Shown here: positions 27,093 to 36,009 of the stretch, one piece after another
Layout: every line of letters begins with the position of its first letter
Numbering within the stretch: the first letter of the stretch is position 1
NCBI GenBank assembly: GCA_021200415.1
Contig: JAJQGO010000013.1
Location: 144,016-208,015 of the forward strand
Direction of reading: 5' to 3'
Origin: Ruminococcus sp.
GTDB lineage: Bacteria > Bacillota > Clostridia > Oscillospirales > Ruminococcaceae
Length of the DNA stretch: 64,000 bases
Notes under the pieces: model-generated
Seen by the model: the letters and a program-made list of their open reading frames with translations, nothing else
What the model was told of the DNA's origin: nothing
The model's database searches: none
Translations under genes and position numbers: made by a program

Positions 27093-27120
27093 AAAAGGGA
27101 CGCTTCAGGCGCCCCTTTTC
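27093..27120 (+). terminator. Intrinsic terminator of the aquaporin gene
   Basis: Hairpin from 27093 to 27119 (AAAAGGG-A-CGC with GCG-C-CCCTTTT, one A-C mismatch) ending in TTTTC. Confidence 0.75.
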
Positions 27121-27181
27121 TTATTTGAGGCAGCCGGAGGAAAATCTATCATTAATTAATTCTATTGTCAAAACATCTCTA

Positions 27182-27210
27182 TTGACAATTTCTCCGGAAT
27201 ATATTATAAT
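27182..27210 (+). promoter_or_regulatory. Consensus sigma-A promoter of greA
   Basis: TTGACA (27182-27187), a 17-bp spacer and TATAAT (27205-27210): a perfect match. It predicts a start at about 27217 and a long leader of about 190 nt before greA. Confidence 0.75.
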
Positions 27211-27408
27211 GTTTAGGTAACACCGCACAATTATTGCGAGATATTACCATTTTTCGATTTTTTGTCAGATTGTATAAAAGCAATGCGGTCATACTAAGTA
27301 TCCGCCATAAGGCTTTTGTGCAAGATGACAGGAAATCGGAAGGCACGTCAGGCTGCAGTGCGGATAAAAATATTTGCTGTTTCAAATAATTCTAAGGAGT
27401 TAATAACT
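27211..27408 (+). other. greA leader with a sequence shared with the lepA leader
   Basis: This 5' untranslated stretch has no convincing ORF. Its first bases contain CACCGCACAA (27221-27230), then ATTGC and ATATTAC, a set also found in the same order at the lepA start (30557-30592). Further on lies a palindromic segment, GCGG-TC-ATACT-A-AGTAT-CCGC (27285-27305). AAGGAG near 27394 is the greA ribosome binding site. No known riboswitch is recognised. Confidence 0.4.
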
Positions 27409-27879
27409 ATGGCTAAAAAACAAATGTCAAGAGAAGGCTACGAAAAGCTCGTTCAGGAGCTTGACGACCTTAAAATCAATAAACGTAAAGAGGTTGCGCA
27501 GAAGCTTAAAGAAGCACGCTCCTACGGCGACCTTTCCGAAAACGCTGAGTACGATGAGGCTAAAAATGAACAGGCTATCCTCGAGGCTCAGATTGCCGAG
27601 CTGCAAAATACAATTGACAATGCCGAGGTCGTTGAGGATTCCAATGTTTCCGTTGACGAAATCGGTATGAGCTCAGTTATTAAAATCAGACGCGTGGGTT
27701 CGGACAAGGTCGAAACATTTACTATTGTCGGCACTAACCATGCCGATGTAAAAGAGGGCAAGCTCTCTGATGAATCACCTATCGGCAAGGCTGCTCTCCA
27801 CAAAAAAGTCGGCGATATTTTTATTGTTGAAGCTCCTGCCGGCGAGCTTCAGTTCGAGGTTCTCGAAATTTCCAAGTAA
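27409..27879 (+). CDS. greA: Transcription elongation factor GreA
   Basis: 156 aa from ATG 27409 with AAGGAG 9 nt upstream; the frame is open upstream but that part is leader. The N-terminal antiparallel coiled coil (residues 1-75) ends in the acidic tip ARSYGDLSENAEYDEAK, whose Asp and Glu reach the RNA polymerase active site and trigger cleavage of backtracked RNA. A C-terminal FKBP-like domain follows. The lysS gene starts 19 bp on. Confidence 0.96.
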   Translation: MAKKQMSREGYEKLVQELDDLKINKRKEVAQKLKEARSYGDLSENAEYDEAKNEQAILEAQIAELQNTIDNAEVVEDSNVSVDEIGMSSVIKIRRVGSDKVETFTIVGTNHADVKEGKLSDESPIGKAALHKKVGDIFIVEAPAGELQFEVLEISK

Positions 27880-27897
27880 AGGATGTTAAATTGTATT

Positions 27898-29514
27898 ATG
27901 AGCGAAAACCAGATCAATAACGCTCCTGCTGCGGAGGAAGCCGCACAGGATATAAATATTCTGAAAAAAATAAGACTCGAAAAGCTTGACGACCTTAAAA
28001 GCCGCAATGCCGATCCTTATCAGATTACTAAATATGACGTGACAGCTAAGGCTGCTGACGTCAAGGCAAAATATGAATCCGATGAAGCCGAAATCATCGC
28101 TTCGGCTCAGGGAGATGAGGAAAAGGTTAAAGAGGGTCTTGAGTCATTAAAGACCGTTACACTCAGGCTTGCCGGACGTATTATGAGCTGGCGCGATATG
28201 GGTAAGGCTAACTTTATAGATTTGCGTGACAATACCGACCGTATCCAGATTTACGTGCGTTCAAACGATATTGGCAAGGGGGAATTCGCCGAATTCAAGA
28301 AATGGGATATCGGCGATATTGTCGGCGTTGAGGGATTTGTGTTCAGAACACGCAGAGGTGAAATTTCCGTTCACGCGCAGAAAATCACGCTTCTCTCAAA
28401 ATCGCTTCTCCCCCTTCCCGAAAAATGGCATGGTCTGAAGGATCAGGATATGCGCTACCGTCAGAGATACGTTGATCTTATCGTGAATCCGGATGTTAAG
28501 GAAACCTTCGTCAAGAGAAGCAAAATTATCAGCGAGGTAAGAAATTATCTGGACGCTATGGGATATATCGAGGTTGATACGCCTGTTCTCCACACTCTCG
28601 AAATCGGAGCTGCCGCAAGACCCTTCGTTACGCACCATAACGCTCTTGATATGGATATGTACCTCCGAATCGAAACGGAGCTTTACCTTAAAAGACTTAT
28701 TGTCGGCGGCTTCGACCGTGTTTACGAGGTTGGACGTATCTTCCGCAACGAGGGCATGGATACTTCGCATAACCCTGAATTCACAACGGTTGAAATGTAT
28801 CAGGCCTACACTGACTATATCGGCATGATGGATCTCATCGAAAATATGTACAGAACTATTGCCGAAAATGTATGCGGAACCTCAAAAATCACCTATCAGG
28901 GCGTTGAAATCGACCTCGGCAAGCCTTGGGAAAGACTTACTATGGCTGAAGCAGTTAAAAAATATGCCGGCGTTGATTACAATGACTGGGCTGATGATGA
29001 AGCTGCACGTGCCTGCGCAAAGGAAAAGGGCGTTGAGGTTGACGAAGGTGAAGCCGCAACAAAAGGTCACGTTCTTATTGCCTTCTTTGACGCTTTTGTT
29101 GAGGATAAGCTCGTTCAGCCGACTATTATTTATGACTATCCTGTTGAGAATTCTCCTCTCGCTAAGAGAAAGCCCTCTGACCCTGCATTTACCGAGCGCT
29201 TTGAGTATTTCATCTACTGCCGTGAAATGGGCAACGCTTTCTCGGAGCTGAACGACCCTATTGATCAGAAGCAGCGTTTTGTTAAGCAGGTTGAGGCTAA
29301 ACGCGCTCAGGGAGCAAACGCTGAGGTTGATGAGGACTTTGTAACAGCTCTTGAATATGGTATGCCTCCTACGGGCGGACTCGGCTTCGGTCTGGACAGA
29401 CTTGTTATGCTCCTCACCGACAGTCCTTCAATCAGAGATGTTCTCCTCTTCCCGACAATGAAGCCTATTCCTCAGCAGAATTCCGGCGAAAGCAAGGAGA
29501 ATAAGGAAAACTAA
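27898..29514 (+). CDS. lysS: Lysyl-tRNA synthetase, class II
   Basis: 538 aa from ATG 27898; an ATG at 27883 is an alternative but lies on the putative AAAGG ribosome binding site. The N-terminal OB fold (about 60-180) has RIMSWRDMGKANFIDLRD. Class II motifs follow: motif 2 with FRNEGMDTSHNPEFTTVEMY, and motif 3 with PPTGGLGFGLDRLVMLLTD. An unusual feature is the low-complexity acidic N-terminus. It charges tRNA-Lys and is cotranscribed with greA. Confidence 0.96.
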   Translation: MSENQINNAPAAEEAAQDINILKKIRLEKLDDLKSRNADPYQITKYDVTAKAADVKAKYESDEAEIIASAQGDEEKVKEGLESLKTVTLRLAGRIMSWRDMGKANFIDLRDNTDRIQIYVRSNDIGKGEFAEFKKWDIGDIVGVEGFVFRTRRGEISVHAQKITLLSKSLLPLPEKWHGLKDQDMRYRQRYVDLIVNPDVKETFVKRSKIISEVRNYLDAMGYIEVDTPVLHTLEIGAAARPFVTHHNALDMDMYLRIETELYLKRLIVGGFDRVYEVGRIFRNEGMDTSHNPEFTTVEMYQAYTDYIGMMDLIENMYRTIAENVCGTSKITYQGVEIDLGKPWERLTMAEAVKKYAGVDYNDWADDEAARACAKEKGVEVDEGEAATKGHVLIAFFDAFVEDKLVQPTIIYDYPVENSPLAKRKPSDPAFTERFEYFIYCREMGNAFSELNDPIDQKQRFVKQVEAKRAQGANAEVDEDFVTALEYGMPPTGGLGFGLDRLVMLLTDSPSIRDVLLFPTMKPIPQQNSGESKENKEN

Positions 29515-29533
29515 TTTACTCACAAAATTTATC

Positions 29534-29560
29534 GGGGTGTGCTTTTCGGTGCGCCCCTTT
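29534..29560 (+). terminator. Hairpin after lysS, probable weak terminator
   Basis: A 9-bp stem including G-U pairs (29534-29542 with 29549-29557, 6-nt loop) is followed by only three T residues. Read-through into the next gene is likely. Confidence 0.55.
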
Positions 29561-29579
29561 GCGTTTACGCGGAGGTAAT

Positions 29580-30491
29580 ATGAAAGATAAGGATAAGGAA
29601 ATTCCCGAAAATCAGGACGATGACGATAAAGTCCATGTGGATAAAAGCGTTTTTCAGACGGCAAAGGACATTCAGCAGACAAAACAGGCTGAGCTTGAGG
29701 CTCAGGAGCTTGAAATGCAGCGTCAGCTTGAGGAACGTGAAAAGAAACGGCGTGAAGCCTATGACAGAAAAATCCTCGAGGAAAAAAAGGAGCTTCTGCG
29801 CCTGAAGCAGGGCACTATCGAGGAAAGCGAGGTTATTCATGAGGAAGCGCCTGAAATAGTCAAGCTCTCGCCTTGGAATAGATTCAAAAATTTTATTTAT
29901 CACAATAAATGGTGGCTCTGGCTGGCTGCCTTCTTTGTGGCAGTGGCAATTTACCTGATTTATGACCTTGCAGCAAAGGAAAAGCCTGACATTATCATTC
30001 TGGTTCTGAATCAAAACGATTCAATTGGATATTCGGACAGCCTTTCCGAATATGTTGAGCAGTTCTCTGAGGATTTCAATGATAACGGCGAAGTGCTTGC
30101 TTCTGTTTACTATATCCCATACACGGAAAATACCAACAGCAACTATGCCAACGGTGTTGATACAAAGCTCACTGTAGAGCTTCAATCCGCCGATTCTATG
30201 ATAATTATTGCGGACAGCCTTATCACCAACATTATGGATACCGATGAAACCCTTGTAAACCTCGAAGAGCTGTTTCCGGATAACCCGAACGTAGAGGGCT
30301 GCTTCTATTGGCTCAAGGACTCAAATTTTGCCGAAAGACTTGGACTCAGTGAGGATGATATTTCCGATGATATGTTCCTTGCATTCCGTATTCCGCAGAC
30401 TCTTATGTATGCGGATGAGGAGGATATGCAGGAAACCTATGACAAGGACTTCCCTGTTTTCGAGAAAATTATTGAGGATTTAAGCAAGTAG
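29580..30491 (+). CDS. Single-pass membrane protein with charged coiled coil, unknown function
   Basis: 303 aa from ATG 29580 (GGAGG 5 nt upstream). Residues 1-95 are hydrophilic and form a likely coiled coil with long runs of E, K, Q and R. A tryptophan-rich stretch (YHNKWWLWLAAFF) starts one membrane helix at about 108-130. The remaining 170 residues would lie outside and are acidic, with no motif I recognise. The layout (cytosolic coil, helix, outer domain) would suit a scaffold or an envelope-stress sensor. It lies between lysS and lepA; lepA has its own promoter. Confidence 0.6.
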   Translation: MKDKDKEIPENQDDDDKVHVDKSVFQTAKDIQQTKQAELEAQELEMQRQLEEREKKRREAYDRKILEEKKELLRLKQGTIEESEVIHEEAPEIVKLSPWNRFKNFIYHNKWWLWLAAFFVAVAIYLIYDLAAKEKPDIIILVLNQNDSIGYSDSLSEYVEQFSEDFNDNGEVLASVYYIPYTENTNSNYANGVDTKLTVELQSADSMIIIADSLITNIMDTDETLVNLEELFPDNPNVEGCFYWLKDSNFAERLGLSEDDISDDMFLAFRIPQTLMYADEEDMQETYDKDFPVFEKIIEDLSK

Positions 30492-30518
30492 CACACAGCA
30501 ATCTCGCTGAGCATTGCC

Positions 30519-30547
30519 TTTACAAATCCGCCATAATTTGATATAAT
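30519..30547 (+). promoter_or_regulatory. Sigma-A promoter of lepA
   Basis: TTTACA (30519-30524), 17-bp spacer, TATAAT (30542-30547). Predicted start near 30554, at the left edge of the sequence shared with the greA leader. Confidence 0.65.
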
Positions 30548-30552
30548 TAAAG

Positions 30553-30595
30553 ACAGCACCGCACAAGAATTGCTGTGCAGATGCAATATTACATC
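30553..30595 (+). repeat. Transcription-start element shared with greA
   Basis: CACCGCACAA at 30557-30566, followed by ATTGC, AGAT, ATATTAC and TCGA, matches the greA leader at 27221-27257 with small insertions. Here the element can fold as GCACA-N8-TGTGC. Its distance from the -10 box is 10 bp here and 11 bp at greA. Confidence 0.4.
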
Positions 30596-30611
30596 GAAAA
30601 GAGGTATTCAT

Positions 30612-32414
30612 TTGGCAAATAAAAATATAAGAAATTTTTGCATAATTGCACATATAGATCATGGTAAATCTACCCTTGCCGACCGTATTCTCGAAAAAAC
30701 CGAAACTGTCGCAATTCGTGATATGGAGGATCAGCTTCTCGATAATATGGATATTGAGAGAGAACGCGGCATTACCATAAAAGCACGGGCAGTACGCCTG
30801 AAATATACCGCAAAGGACGGCGAGGATTACATCTTCAACCTTATTGATACTCCCGGTCACGTGGATTTCAACTACGAGGTTTCACGCTCCCTTGCCGCCT
30901 GTGAGGGCGCAATTCTCGTTGTTGACGCTTCACAGGGAATCGAAGCACAGACGCTTGCCAACACGTATCTTGCTATCGAACACGACCTTGAGGTCGTTCC
31001 CGTTGTCAATAAAATTGATCTGCCCTCCGCCGACCCCGACAGAGTATGCTCCGAAATCGAAAATGTAATCGGCATACCGGCTATGGACGCTCCGAGAATC
31101 TCAGCTAAAATCGGTCTGAATATTGAAGATGTCCTCGAAAAAATCGTTACGGATATTCCGGCACCGCAGGGCGACCCCGAAAAGCCCCTCAAGGCGCTTA
31201 TTTTCGACAGCTATTATGACTCGTACAAGGGCGTTATAATTTATGTGCGTGTTAAGGAGGGTACGGTGAAAATCGGTGATAATATACGCCTTATGGCTAC
31301 CGGAGCTGTTTTTACCGTGGTTGAGGCAGGCTGCATGGACGCCGATTCACTCGTGAATACAGGTACTCTCGAGGCAGGTGAGGTTGGCTACATTTCCGCT
31401 TCAATCAAAAGCATCGGCGATACACGTGTCGGCGATACCGTCACCAACAATGACAATCCATGTGATGAGCCGCTGCCCGGCTACCGCAAGGTAAATCCTA
31501 TGGTTTATTCGGGTGTCTATCCTGCCGACGGAGCTAAATACGGCGACCTCCGCGACGCTCTTGAAAAGCTTCAGCTCAATGACGCTTCTCTTTCCTTTGA
31601 GCCTGAAACCTCCGTTGCTCTCGGATTCGGATTCCGCTGCGGATTTCTCGGGCTTCTCCACATGGAAATCATTCAGGAGCGCCTTGAACGTGAATATAAT
31701 CTCGACCTCATAACAACTGCGCCTTCGGTTATTTATAAGGTTACTCTTACAAGCGGTGAGGTTCAATATATTGACAATCCGACAAATTATCCCGACCCAG
31801 CTCTTATCGCCTCCGCGGAAGAGCCTATGGTCAAGGCTGATATTCTCTCCCCTTCGGAATTTGTGGGCAATATTATGGAGCTTTGTCAGGACAGACGCGG
31901 AATCTTCAGGGATATGCAGTATCTTGACGACACAAGGGTGAATCTCCATTATGAGCTGCCGCTGAATGAAATTGTATACGACTTTTTCGATGTGCTTAAA
32001 TCACGCACAAAGGGCTACGCTTCATTCGACTATGAAATGCTGGGATATAAGCCGTCTAAGCTCGTTAAGCTTGATATTCTTCTGAATGGTGAAATCGTTG
32101 ACGCCCTTTCATTTATAATCCATGCGGATAAGGCTTACGGCAGAGCGCGTAAAATTGCCGAAAAGCTCAAGGAAAATATTCCCCGTCAGCTTTTTGAAGT
32201 CCCGATTCAAGCCGCTATCGGCGGCAAGGTTATTGCCCGTGAAACCGTAAAGGCTATGCGCAAGGACGTTCTCGCAAAGTGCTACGGCGGCGATATTACA
32301 CGTAAGAAAAAGCTCCTCGAAAAGCAAAAGGAGGGCAAAAAGCGTATGCGCCAGCTTGGTACTGTAGAAGTTCCTCAGGAGGCCTTCATGAGCGTCCTGA
32401 AGCTTGATTCGTAA
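30612..32414 (+). CDS. lepA: Elongation factor 4 (LepA), ribosomal back-translocase GTPase
   Basis: 600 aa, the usual LepA length, from a TTG at 30612 with AGAGG 8 nt upstream (residues LANKNIRNF...). The GTPase motifs are [15 protein letters not shown] (G1), RGITIKA (G2), DTPGHVDF (G3) and NKIDLP (G4). The domain order is G, II, III, V and the LepA-specific C-terminal domain ([34 protein letters not shown]). It is followed by a zinc-ribbon protein and hemW, a common clostridial order. Confidence 0.96.
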   Translation: MANKNIRNFCIIAHIDHGKSTLADRILEKTETVAIRDMEDQLLDNMDIERERGITIKARAVRLKYTAKDGEDYIFNLIDTPGHVDFNYEVSRSLAACEGAILVVDASQGIEAQTLANTYLAIEHDLEVVPVVNKIDLPSADPDRVCSEIENVIGIPAMDAPRISAKIGLNIEDVLEKIVTDIPAPQGDPEKPLKALIFDSYYDSYKGVIIYVRVKEGTVKIGDNIRLMATGAVFTVVEAGCMDADSLVNTGTLEAGEVGYISASIKSIGDTRVGDTVTNNDNPCDEPLPGYRKVNPMVYSGVYPADGAKYGDLRDALEKLQLNDASLSFEPETSVALGFGFRCGFLGLLHMEIIQERLEREYNLDLITTAPSVIYKVTLTSGEVQYIDNPTNYPDPALIASAEEPMVKADILSPSEFVGNIMELCQDRRGIFRDMQYLDDTRVNLHYELPLNEIVYDFFDVLKSRTKGYASFDYEMLGYKPSKLVKLDILLNGEIVDALSFIIHADKAYGRARKIAEKLKENIPRQLFEVPIQAAIGGKVIARETVKAMRKDVLAKCYGGDITRKKKLLEKQKEGKKRMRQLGTVEVPQEAFMSVLKLDS

Positions 32415-32435
32415 TGTAATGATAAAGGAGAAATT

Positions 32436-32768
32436 ATGAGCATTTATACTTGTCCTCACTGCGGTGAGAAATCTTTTAATCCTTGGACTAAAGCTTTTGC
32501 TGGTCAGATGAACTCCAAAGGCAAGCCCTGTCCGAAATGCGGACGACGCTGCGTCAACGGCAAGGGAGCTACGATTTTCAACGCAATTTACTGCCTTCTC
32601 GCATTCGCCTGCATTATTTTCACGTATCTGAAGGCTCCGGATATTGAGTGGCTTTCATACTGGGAGCTTATTATCGTTCCCGCGCTGCTTGTTTCAATTA
32701 TCATCATTCCGAAGCTCGTCAATGCATTCTTTTTCAAAATGGAACAGGCAATTCGTCTGGATTACTGA
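32436..32768 (+). CDS. Small zinc-ribbon protein with two membrane helices
   Basis: 110 aa. The N-terminus has two CxxC pairs (TCPHCGEKSF and PCPKCGRRC) that would bind one zinc. Two hydrophobic helices follow at about 48-66 and 77-97, and a short basic tail. GGAG lies upstream of the ATG. The stop overlaps the start of hemW by one base (TGATG), so translation is coupled. Function unknown. Confidence 0.7.
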   Translation: MSIYTCPHCGEKSFNPWTKAFAGQMNSKGKPCPKCGRRCVNGKGATIFNAIYCLLAFACIIFTYLKAPDIEWLSYWELIIVPALLVSIIIIPKLVNAFFFKMEQAIRLDY

Positions 32769-33865
32769 TGGATTCAGCGGGAATATATATTCACGTTCCG
32801 TTCTGCGGAAAAAAATGCGGATACTGTGATTTTTACTCTGTAAAGTATTCGGGAACGGCTGCCGCTGACTATACGGACGCTGTTCTGCGCAATCTGCGTT
32901 ATTACTCCGACATCGGCCGGACTGTCGATACCGTTTATTTCGGCGGAGGTACTCCCTCCCTGCTGACTGCGGCTCAAATTGAATCTATACTTTCGGAAAT
33001 TGAACGTGATTTTTCTCTTGACGGCAATGCGGAAATTACGCTTGAGGCAAACCCGAATACACTTACTCCGCAAAAGCTTGCGGAGCTGCGCAGAATCAAC
33101 GTGAATCGCCTTTCTCTGGGAGTTCAGTCACTCGCTGACGATGAGCTAAAATTTCTGGGGCGAACTCATTCCGCCGAAAGAGCCGTAAGGGCAATTCGTG
33201 ACGCACATGACGCAGGCTTTTCAAATATTTCCTGCGACCTGATGATAGGGATTCCAAAGCAGACTGCCGAATCCATGAAGCGCTCAATCAGCCGCCTTGC
33301 GGAGCTTCCTATACAGCACGTATCGGCTTATATTCTGAAAACGGAAAAGGGTACGCCCTTTGACTGCGATGAAATACGTGAAATTCTGCCCGACGACGAT
33401 GTAACGGCTGATTTGTACCTGAGCATGGTCGGTCTGCTTGAACAATTCGGGTTCAGACAATATGAGGTTTCAAACTTTGCGCTGTCGGGATACGAAAGCC
33501 GCCACAACTGCCGCTACTGGAAATGCCGCGACTACATCGGAATTGGCCCGTCAGCTCATTCCTGCTTTGGCAATAAAAGATTTGCAGCCGAACGCAGCAT
33601 TGATTCCTTCATTCAAAGTCCGGTTCAGAAAACATATGTTACAGATAATTCTCCGTGCGGATTTGAGGAATCAGCCATGCTCCGTCTGCGCCTGAAGGAG
33701 GGTCTTGACCTTGCGGAAACAGGCTCTCACAGGGAAAAAATCGAAAAAAAAATTCCCGACCTTGTTAAAGTCGGGTATGCTGAATTTGACGGAAGATATA
33801 TCTCTCTGACTCCAAAAGGATTTCTTATGTCAAATTCGATAATTGAATATCTTATATTTGAATAG
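32768..33865 (+). CDS. hemW: Radical SAM heme chaperone HemW (coproporphyrinogen oxidase-like)
   Basis: 365 aa from ATG 32768. The radical SAM cluster motif CGKKCGYCDF (CxxxCxxC) is near residue 13, followed by the SAM-binding FGGGTPS and LEANPNTL. The C-terminal HemN-like domain carries the YEVSNFA and RHNCRYWKCRDYIGIGPSAHS motifs (quoted here as RHNCRYWK and GIGPSAHS). HemW proteins lack the extra N-terminal segment of true HemN, as here, and deliver heme rather than oxidise coproporphyrinogen. It lies after lepA, as in many Firmicutes. Confidence 0.92.
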   Translation: MDSAGIYIHVPFCGKKCGYCDFYSVKYSGTAAADYTDAVLRNLRYYSDIGRTVDTVYFGGGTPSLLTAAQIESILSEIERDFSLDGNAEITLEANPNTLTPQKLAELRRINVNRLSLGVQSLADDELKFLGRTHSAERAVRAIRDAHDAGFSNISCDLMIGIPKQTAESMKRSISRLAELPIQHVSAYILKTEKGTPFDCDEIREILPDDDVTADLYLSMVGLLEQFGFRQYEVSNFALSGYESRHNCRYWKCRDYIGIGPSAHSCFGNKRFAAERSIDSFIQSPVQKTYVTDNSPCGFEESAMLRLRLKEGLDLAETGSHREKIEKKIPDLVKVGYAEFDGRYISLTPKGFLMSNSIIEYLIFE

Positions 33866-34525
33866 CTATTTCAGAAGCTCCTCCCGCATTTGCGTCAGGA
33901 GCTTTTTTTCTCGCCTTGATACCTGAACCTGCGTCATACCAAGAGCCTTTGCCGTTTTCGACTGAGTTAAGCCCCTGAAATAGCGAAGCTCAAGAAGCGC
34001 CCGATCCTTCTCGTCAAGCGCCGCCATTATCTGCCTGAGTGCAAGAACATCAACAATTTCATTATCGGGAGCCTCCACGGGAATATCAAGCTGCCCCTCT
34101 CCATCCTCTCCGACTGTCAGGGATATTACAGGCTGACTTACGCACAAAGCCTCCGATATATCCGATTCGCTTTCCCCCGAAAGCTGCGCAAGCTCGCTGA
34201 TTGTCGGCTCTCTGCCCTCCTGCCGGCGAAAAACCTCGCACATTTTCTGAATACGCATGGACAGCTCCTTCAGGCTGCGGCTCACCTTAACTGCTCCGCC
34301 GTCACGAAAAAGGCGCTTGATTTCGCCGAGAATTACAGGAACAGCATACGTGGAGAACCTGACTCCTCTTTCCGAATCGAAAGCCCTGACTGCCTTCAGC
34401 AAGCCTATGCAGCCTGCGGAATACAAATCGTCATACTCAATTCCCCTGCCCCTGAATTTATTCGCGCACAGATGAACAAGTCCGAGATTATCCTCGGCAG
34501 CCGGTCTTTTTGTTTCAGCTTCCAT
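33866..34525 (-). CDS. sigF: Sporulation sigma factor sigma-F
   Basis: 219 aa. Region 2 reads LYSAGCIGLLKAVRAFDSERGVRFSTYAVPVILGEIKR (core GCIGLLKAVRAFD and FSTYAVPVILGEIKR), region 3 VSRSLKELSMRIQ, and region 4 ALLELRYFRGLTQSKTAKALGMTQVQVSRREKK (core LTQSKTAKALGMTQVQVSR). The identity rests on the gene order spoIIAA-spoIIAB-sigF. It is about 35 residues shorter at the N-terminus than B. subtilis sigma-F. The start overlaps spoIIAB by 11 bp. Its stop codon abuts that of hemW, and the 3' end of the gene holds the hemW terminator. Confidence 0.93.
   Translation of the reverse strand: MEAETKRPAAEDNLGLVHLCANKFRGRGIEYDDLYSAGCIGLLKAVRAFDSERGVRFSTYAVPVILGEIKRLFRDGGAVKVSRSLKELSMRIQKMCEVFRRQEGREPTISELAQLSGESESDISEALCVSQPVISLTVGEDGEGQLDIPVEAPDNEIVDVLALRQIMAALDEKDRALLELRYFRGLTQSKTAKALGMTQVQVSRREKKLLTQMREELLK
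33875..33911 (+). terminator. hemW terminator inside the sigF 3' end
   Basis: AAGCTCCT (33875-33882) pairs with AGGAGCTT (33897-33904), with a further inner CGC/GCG pair, and is followed by seven T residues on the plus strand. It lies entirely within the last codons of sigF on the opposite strand. Confidence 0.8.
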
Positions 34526-34958
34526 GATTTCCGAGCCTTTTGCGCATGACGACAGTCGTTCCCTTTCCCAATGCGCTTTTCACTGTCAGCTTGTCGGTGA
34601 ATGATTCCATAACGGAAAAACCAAGTCCCGAACGCTCCTCCTCGGGAGCTGTCGTAAAAAGAGGCTCCATTGCCTGCTTTATATCCGCAATTCCGCAGCC
34701 CCGATCCTTGATTCTTATGTAGATTTCGCGTCCCGCAAGAAGCTTAACCGTCAGCTCAATGTTCCCCTTTCCGCGGCGGTATCCATGCACAACCGAATTT
34801 GTTACGGCTTCAGAAACTGCCGTGCGTATATCCGAAAGCTCCTCTACAGTCGGGTCAGCCTGCACGAGAAACGAAGACACCACAGCCCTTGCCGTGCTTT
34901 CATTTACCGAAAGTGACGGCATCACGAATTTTATTTCATTTATTACTTCCATTTTCAT
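34515..34958 (-). CDS. spoIIAB: Anti-sigma-F factor SpoIIAB (serine kinase)
   Basis: 147 aa. It binds sigma-F and phosphorylates SpoIIAA. The GHKL ATPase boxes are visible: AVSEAVTNSVVHGY (N box), IKDRGCGI (G1 box) and GLGFSVMES (G2 box). The start is taken at ATG 34958, 4 nt after AGGAGG; ATG 34952 is also possible. The gene overlaps or abuts both neighbours, as in B. subtilis. Confidence 0.95.
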   Translation of the reverse strand: MKMEVINEIKFVMPSLSVNESTARAVVSSFLVQADPTVEELSDIRTAVSEAVTNSVVHGYRRGKGNIELTVKLLAGREIYIRIKDRGCGIADIKQAMEPLFTTAPEEERSGLGFSVMESFTDKLTVKSALGKGTTVVMRKRLGNHGS

Positions 34959-34966
34959 GATTCCTC

Positions 34967-35284
34967 CTAACATTTGTCGCCTGTAATGCGGACAAGCTTT
35001 TCAATTCCCGAAAGCTTCATGACACGGCGTATGTACGACTGAGGATTGCGCACCTCAAGACTTCCGCCGCATTCGTGAATGAGCTTATAGCGTCCGATTA
35101 TCAAGCCGATTCCTGAGCTGTCCATAAATGAGATATTTCTGAAATCTATAGCAAGCTTTTTCGGCTGTACGGTAACTATATATTTATCAAGCTGCCTGCG
35201 TATTTCCTTTGCGTTGTGATGATCTATCTCGCCGCTCAGAACAGCAACGGCTGCGCCGTCCTCCGATTTAATATCAATCTTCAT
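34967..35284 (-). CDS. spoIIAA: Anti-anti-sigma factor SpoIIAA
   Basis: 105 aa STAS-domain protein. The phosphorylatable serine lies in ISFMDSSGIGLIIGRY, the conserved switch phosphorylated by SpoIIAB and dephosphorylated by SpoIIE (gene at 9950-12181 in this window). The unphosphorylated form releases sigma-F. It is the first gene of the spoIIA operon, with a GGAGG ribosome binding site. Confidence 0.95.
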   Translation of the reverse strand: MKIDIKSEDGAAVAVLSGEIDHHNAKEIRRQLDKYIVTVQPKKLAIDFRNISFMDSSGIGLIIGRYKLIHECGGSLEVRNPQSYIRRVMKLSGIEKLVRITGDKC

Positions 35285-35306
35285 TTTTTACTCCTCCTTT
35301 TGAATT

Positions 35307-35346
35307 ATTATAATACGAACCACAGGCGATATATGTCGTATCCTGC
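35307..35346 (-). promoter_or_regulatory. Candidate spoIIA promoter region with 0A-like box
   Basis: On the minus strand a TATAAT (35312-35307) has no consensus -35 at 17 bp. Next to the expected -35 lies TGTCGTA (35334-35340, plus strand reading), one mismatch from the Spo0A box TGTCGAA. A GCAGGATA motif (35346-35339) resembles a sigma-H -35 element, but I find no matching sigma-H -10. Confidence 0.3.
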
Positions 35347-35371
35347 GTAATTATTATTTTTCCCAAAACGA

Positions 35372-35400
35372 TTGAAATCAAGGGATTTCGGTGATATAAT
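35372..35400 (+). promoter_or_regulatory. Sigma-A promoter of the flavin reductase-like gene
   Basis: TTGAAA (35372-35377), 17-bp spacer, TATAAT (35395-35400). Confidence 0.65.
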
Positions 35401-35433
35401 AGGAGTATAAGTAACTCAAGGAGAATTTATCAT

Positions 35434-36009
35434 ATGTCGAAAACCTTCTGGAAAGGCAGCGCTCTGCTTTCACCCGTACCGGCGGCTCTCGTAACCTGCG
35501 GAACTGTTCAGAATCCAAATGTTCTGACCATTGGCTGGACAGGAATTGTATGTACCCGTCCGCCTATGACCTACATCTCAGTCCGACCCGAAAGATATTC
35601 CCATGATATTATCAGGGATTCCAGAGAATTTGTCATCAATCTCACAACCTCGGCTATGTGCCGTCAGACGGACTACTGCGGAGTCAAAAGCGGACGAAAT
35701 ACCGACAAATTCGCCGACTGCGGATTTCATATTCTTCCCGCGCAAAAGGTTTCAGCACCTGTTATCGAAGAGTGCCCCGCAGCACTTGAATGCCGCGTCA
35801 CAGAATCAAAGCTTCTCGGCTCGCACACCATGTTTCTTGCGGAAATTGTCGGCGTTGACGTTGACGACAAATACATCGACAGCAAGGGCAAGCTTAATCT
35901 TCAGCAGTGCGGACTTGCCGCCTACGCCCACGGCGAATACTTCGCCCTCGGCAGGAAGCTCGGAGATTTTGGCTTTTCCGTGAGGAAAAAGCACAGAAAA
36001 AGCCGGTAA
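35434..36009 (+). CDS. Flavin reductase/flavoredoxin family protein (FMN-binding split barrel)
   Basis: 191 aa. The split-barrel FMN-binding pattern is seen in PVPAALVTCGTVQNPNVLTIGWTG (core PAALVTCG and NVLTIGWTG), PPMTYISVRPERYSHDII and FVINLTT. CGVKSGRNTDKF matches the flavoredoxin branch. It would use bound FMN in electron transfer or flavin reduction; the partner is unknown. The C-terminus is basic (RKKHRKSR). A single gene; its stop abuts the stop of the convergent bofC-like gene. Confidence 0.88.
   Translation: MSKTFWKGSALLSPVPAALVTCGTVQNPNVLTIGWTGIVCTRPPMTYISVRPERYSHDIIRDSREFVINLTTSAMCRQTDYCGVKSGRNTDKFADCGFHILPAQKVSAPVIEECPAALECRVTESKLLGSHTMFLAEIVGVDVDDKYIDSKGKLNLQQCGLAAYAHGEYFALGRKLGDFGFSVRKKHRKSR

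Noticed and set aside
35307-35346. Sigma-H promoter of spoIIA
   Set aside because: A GCAGGATA element resembles the -35, but no GAAT-type -10 occurs at the proper distance; kept only as part of a low-confidence region.
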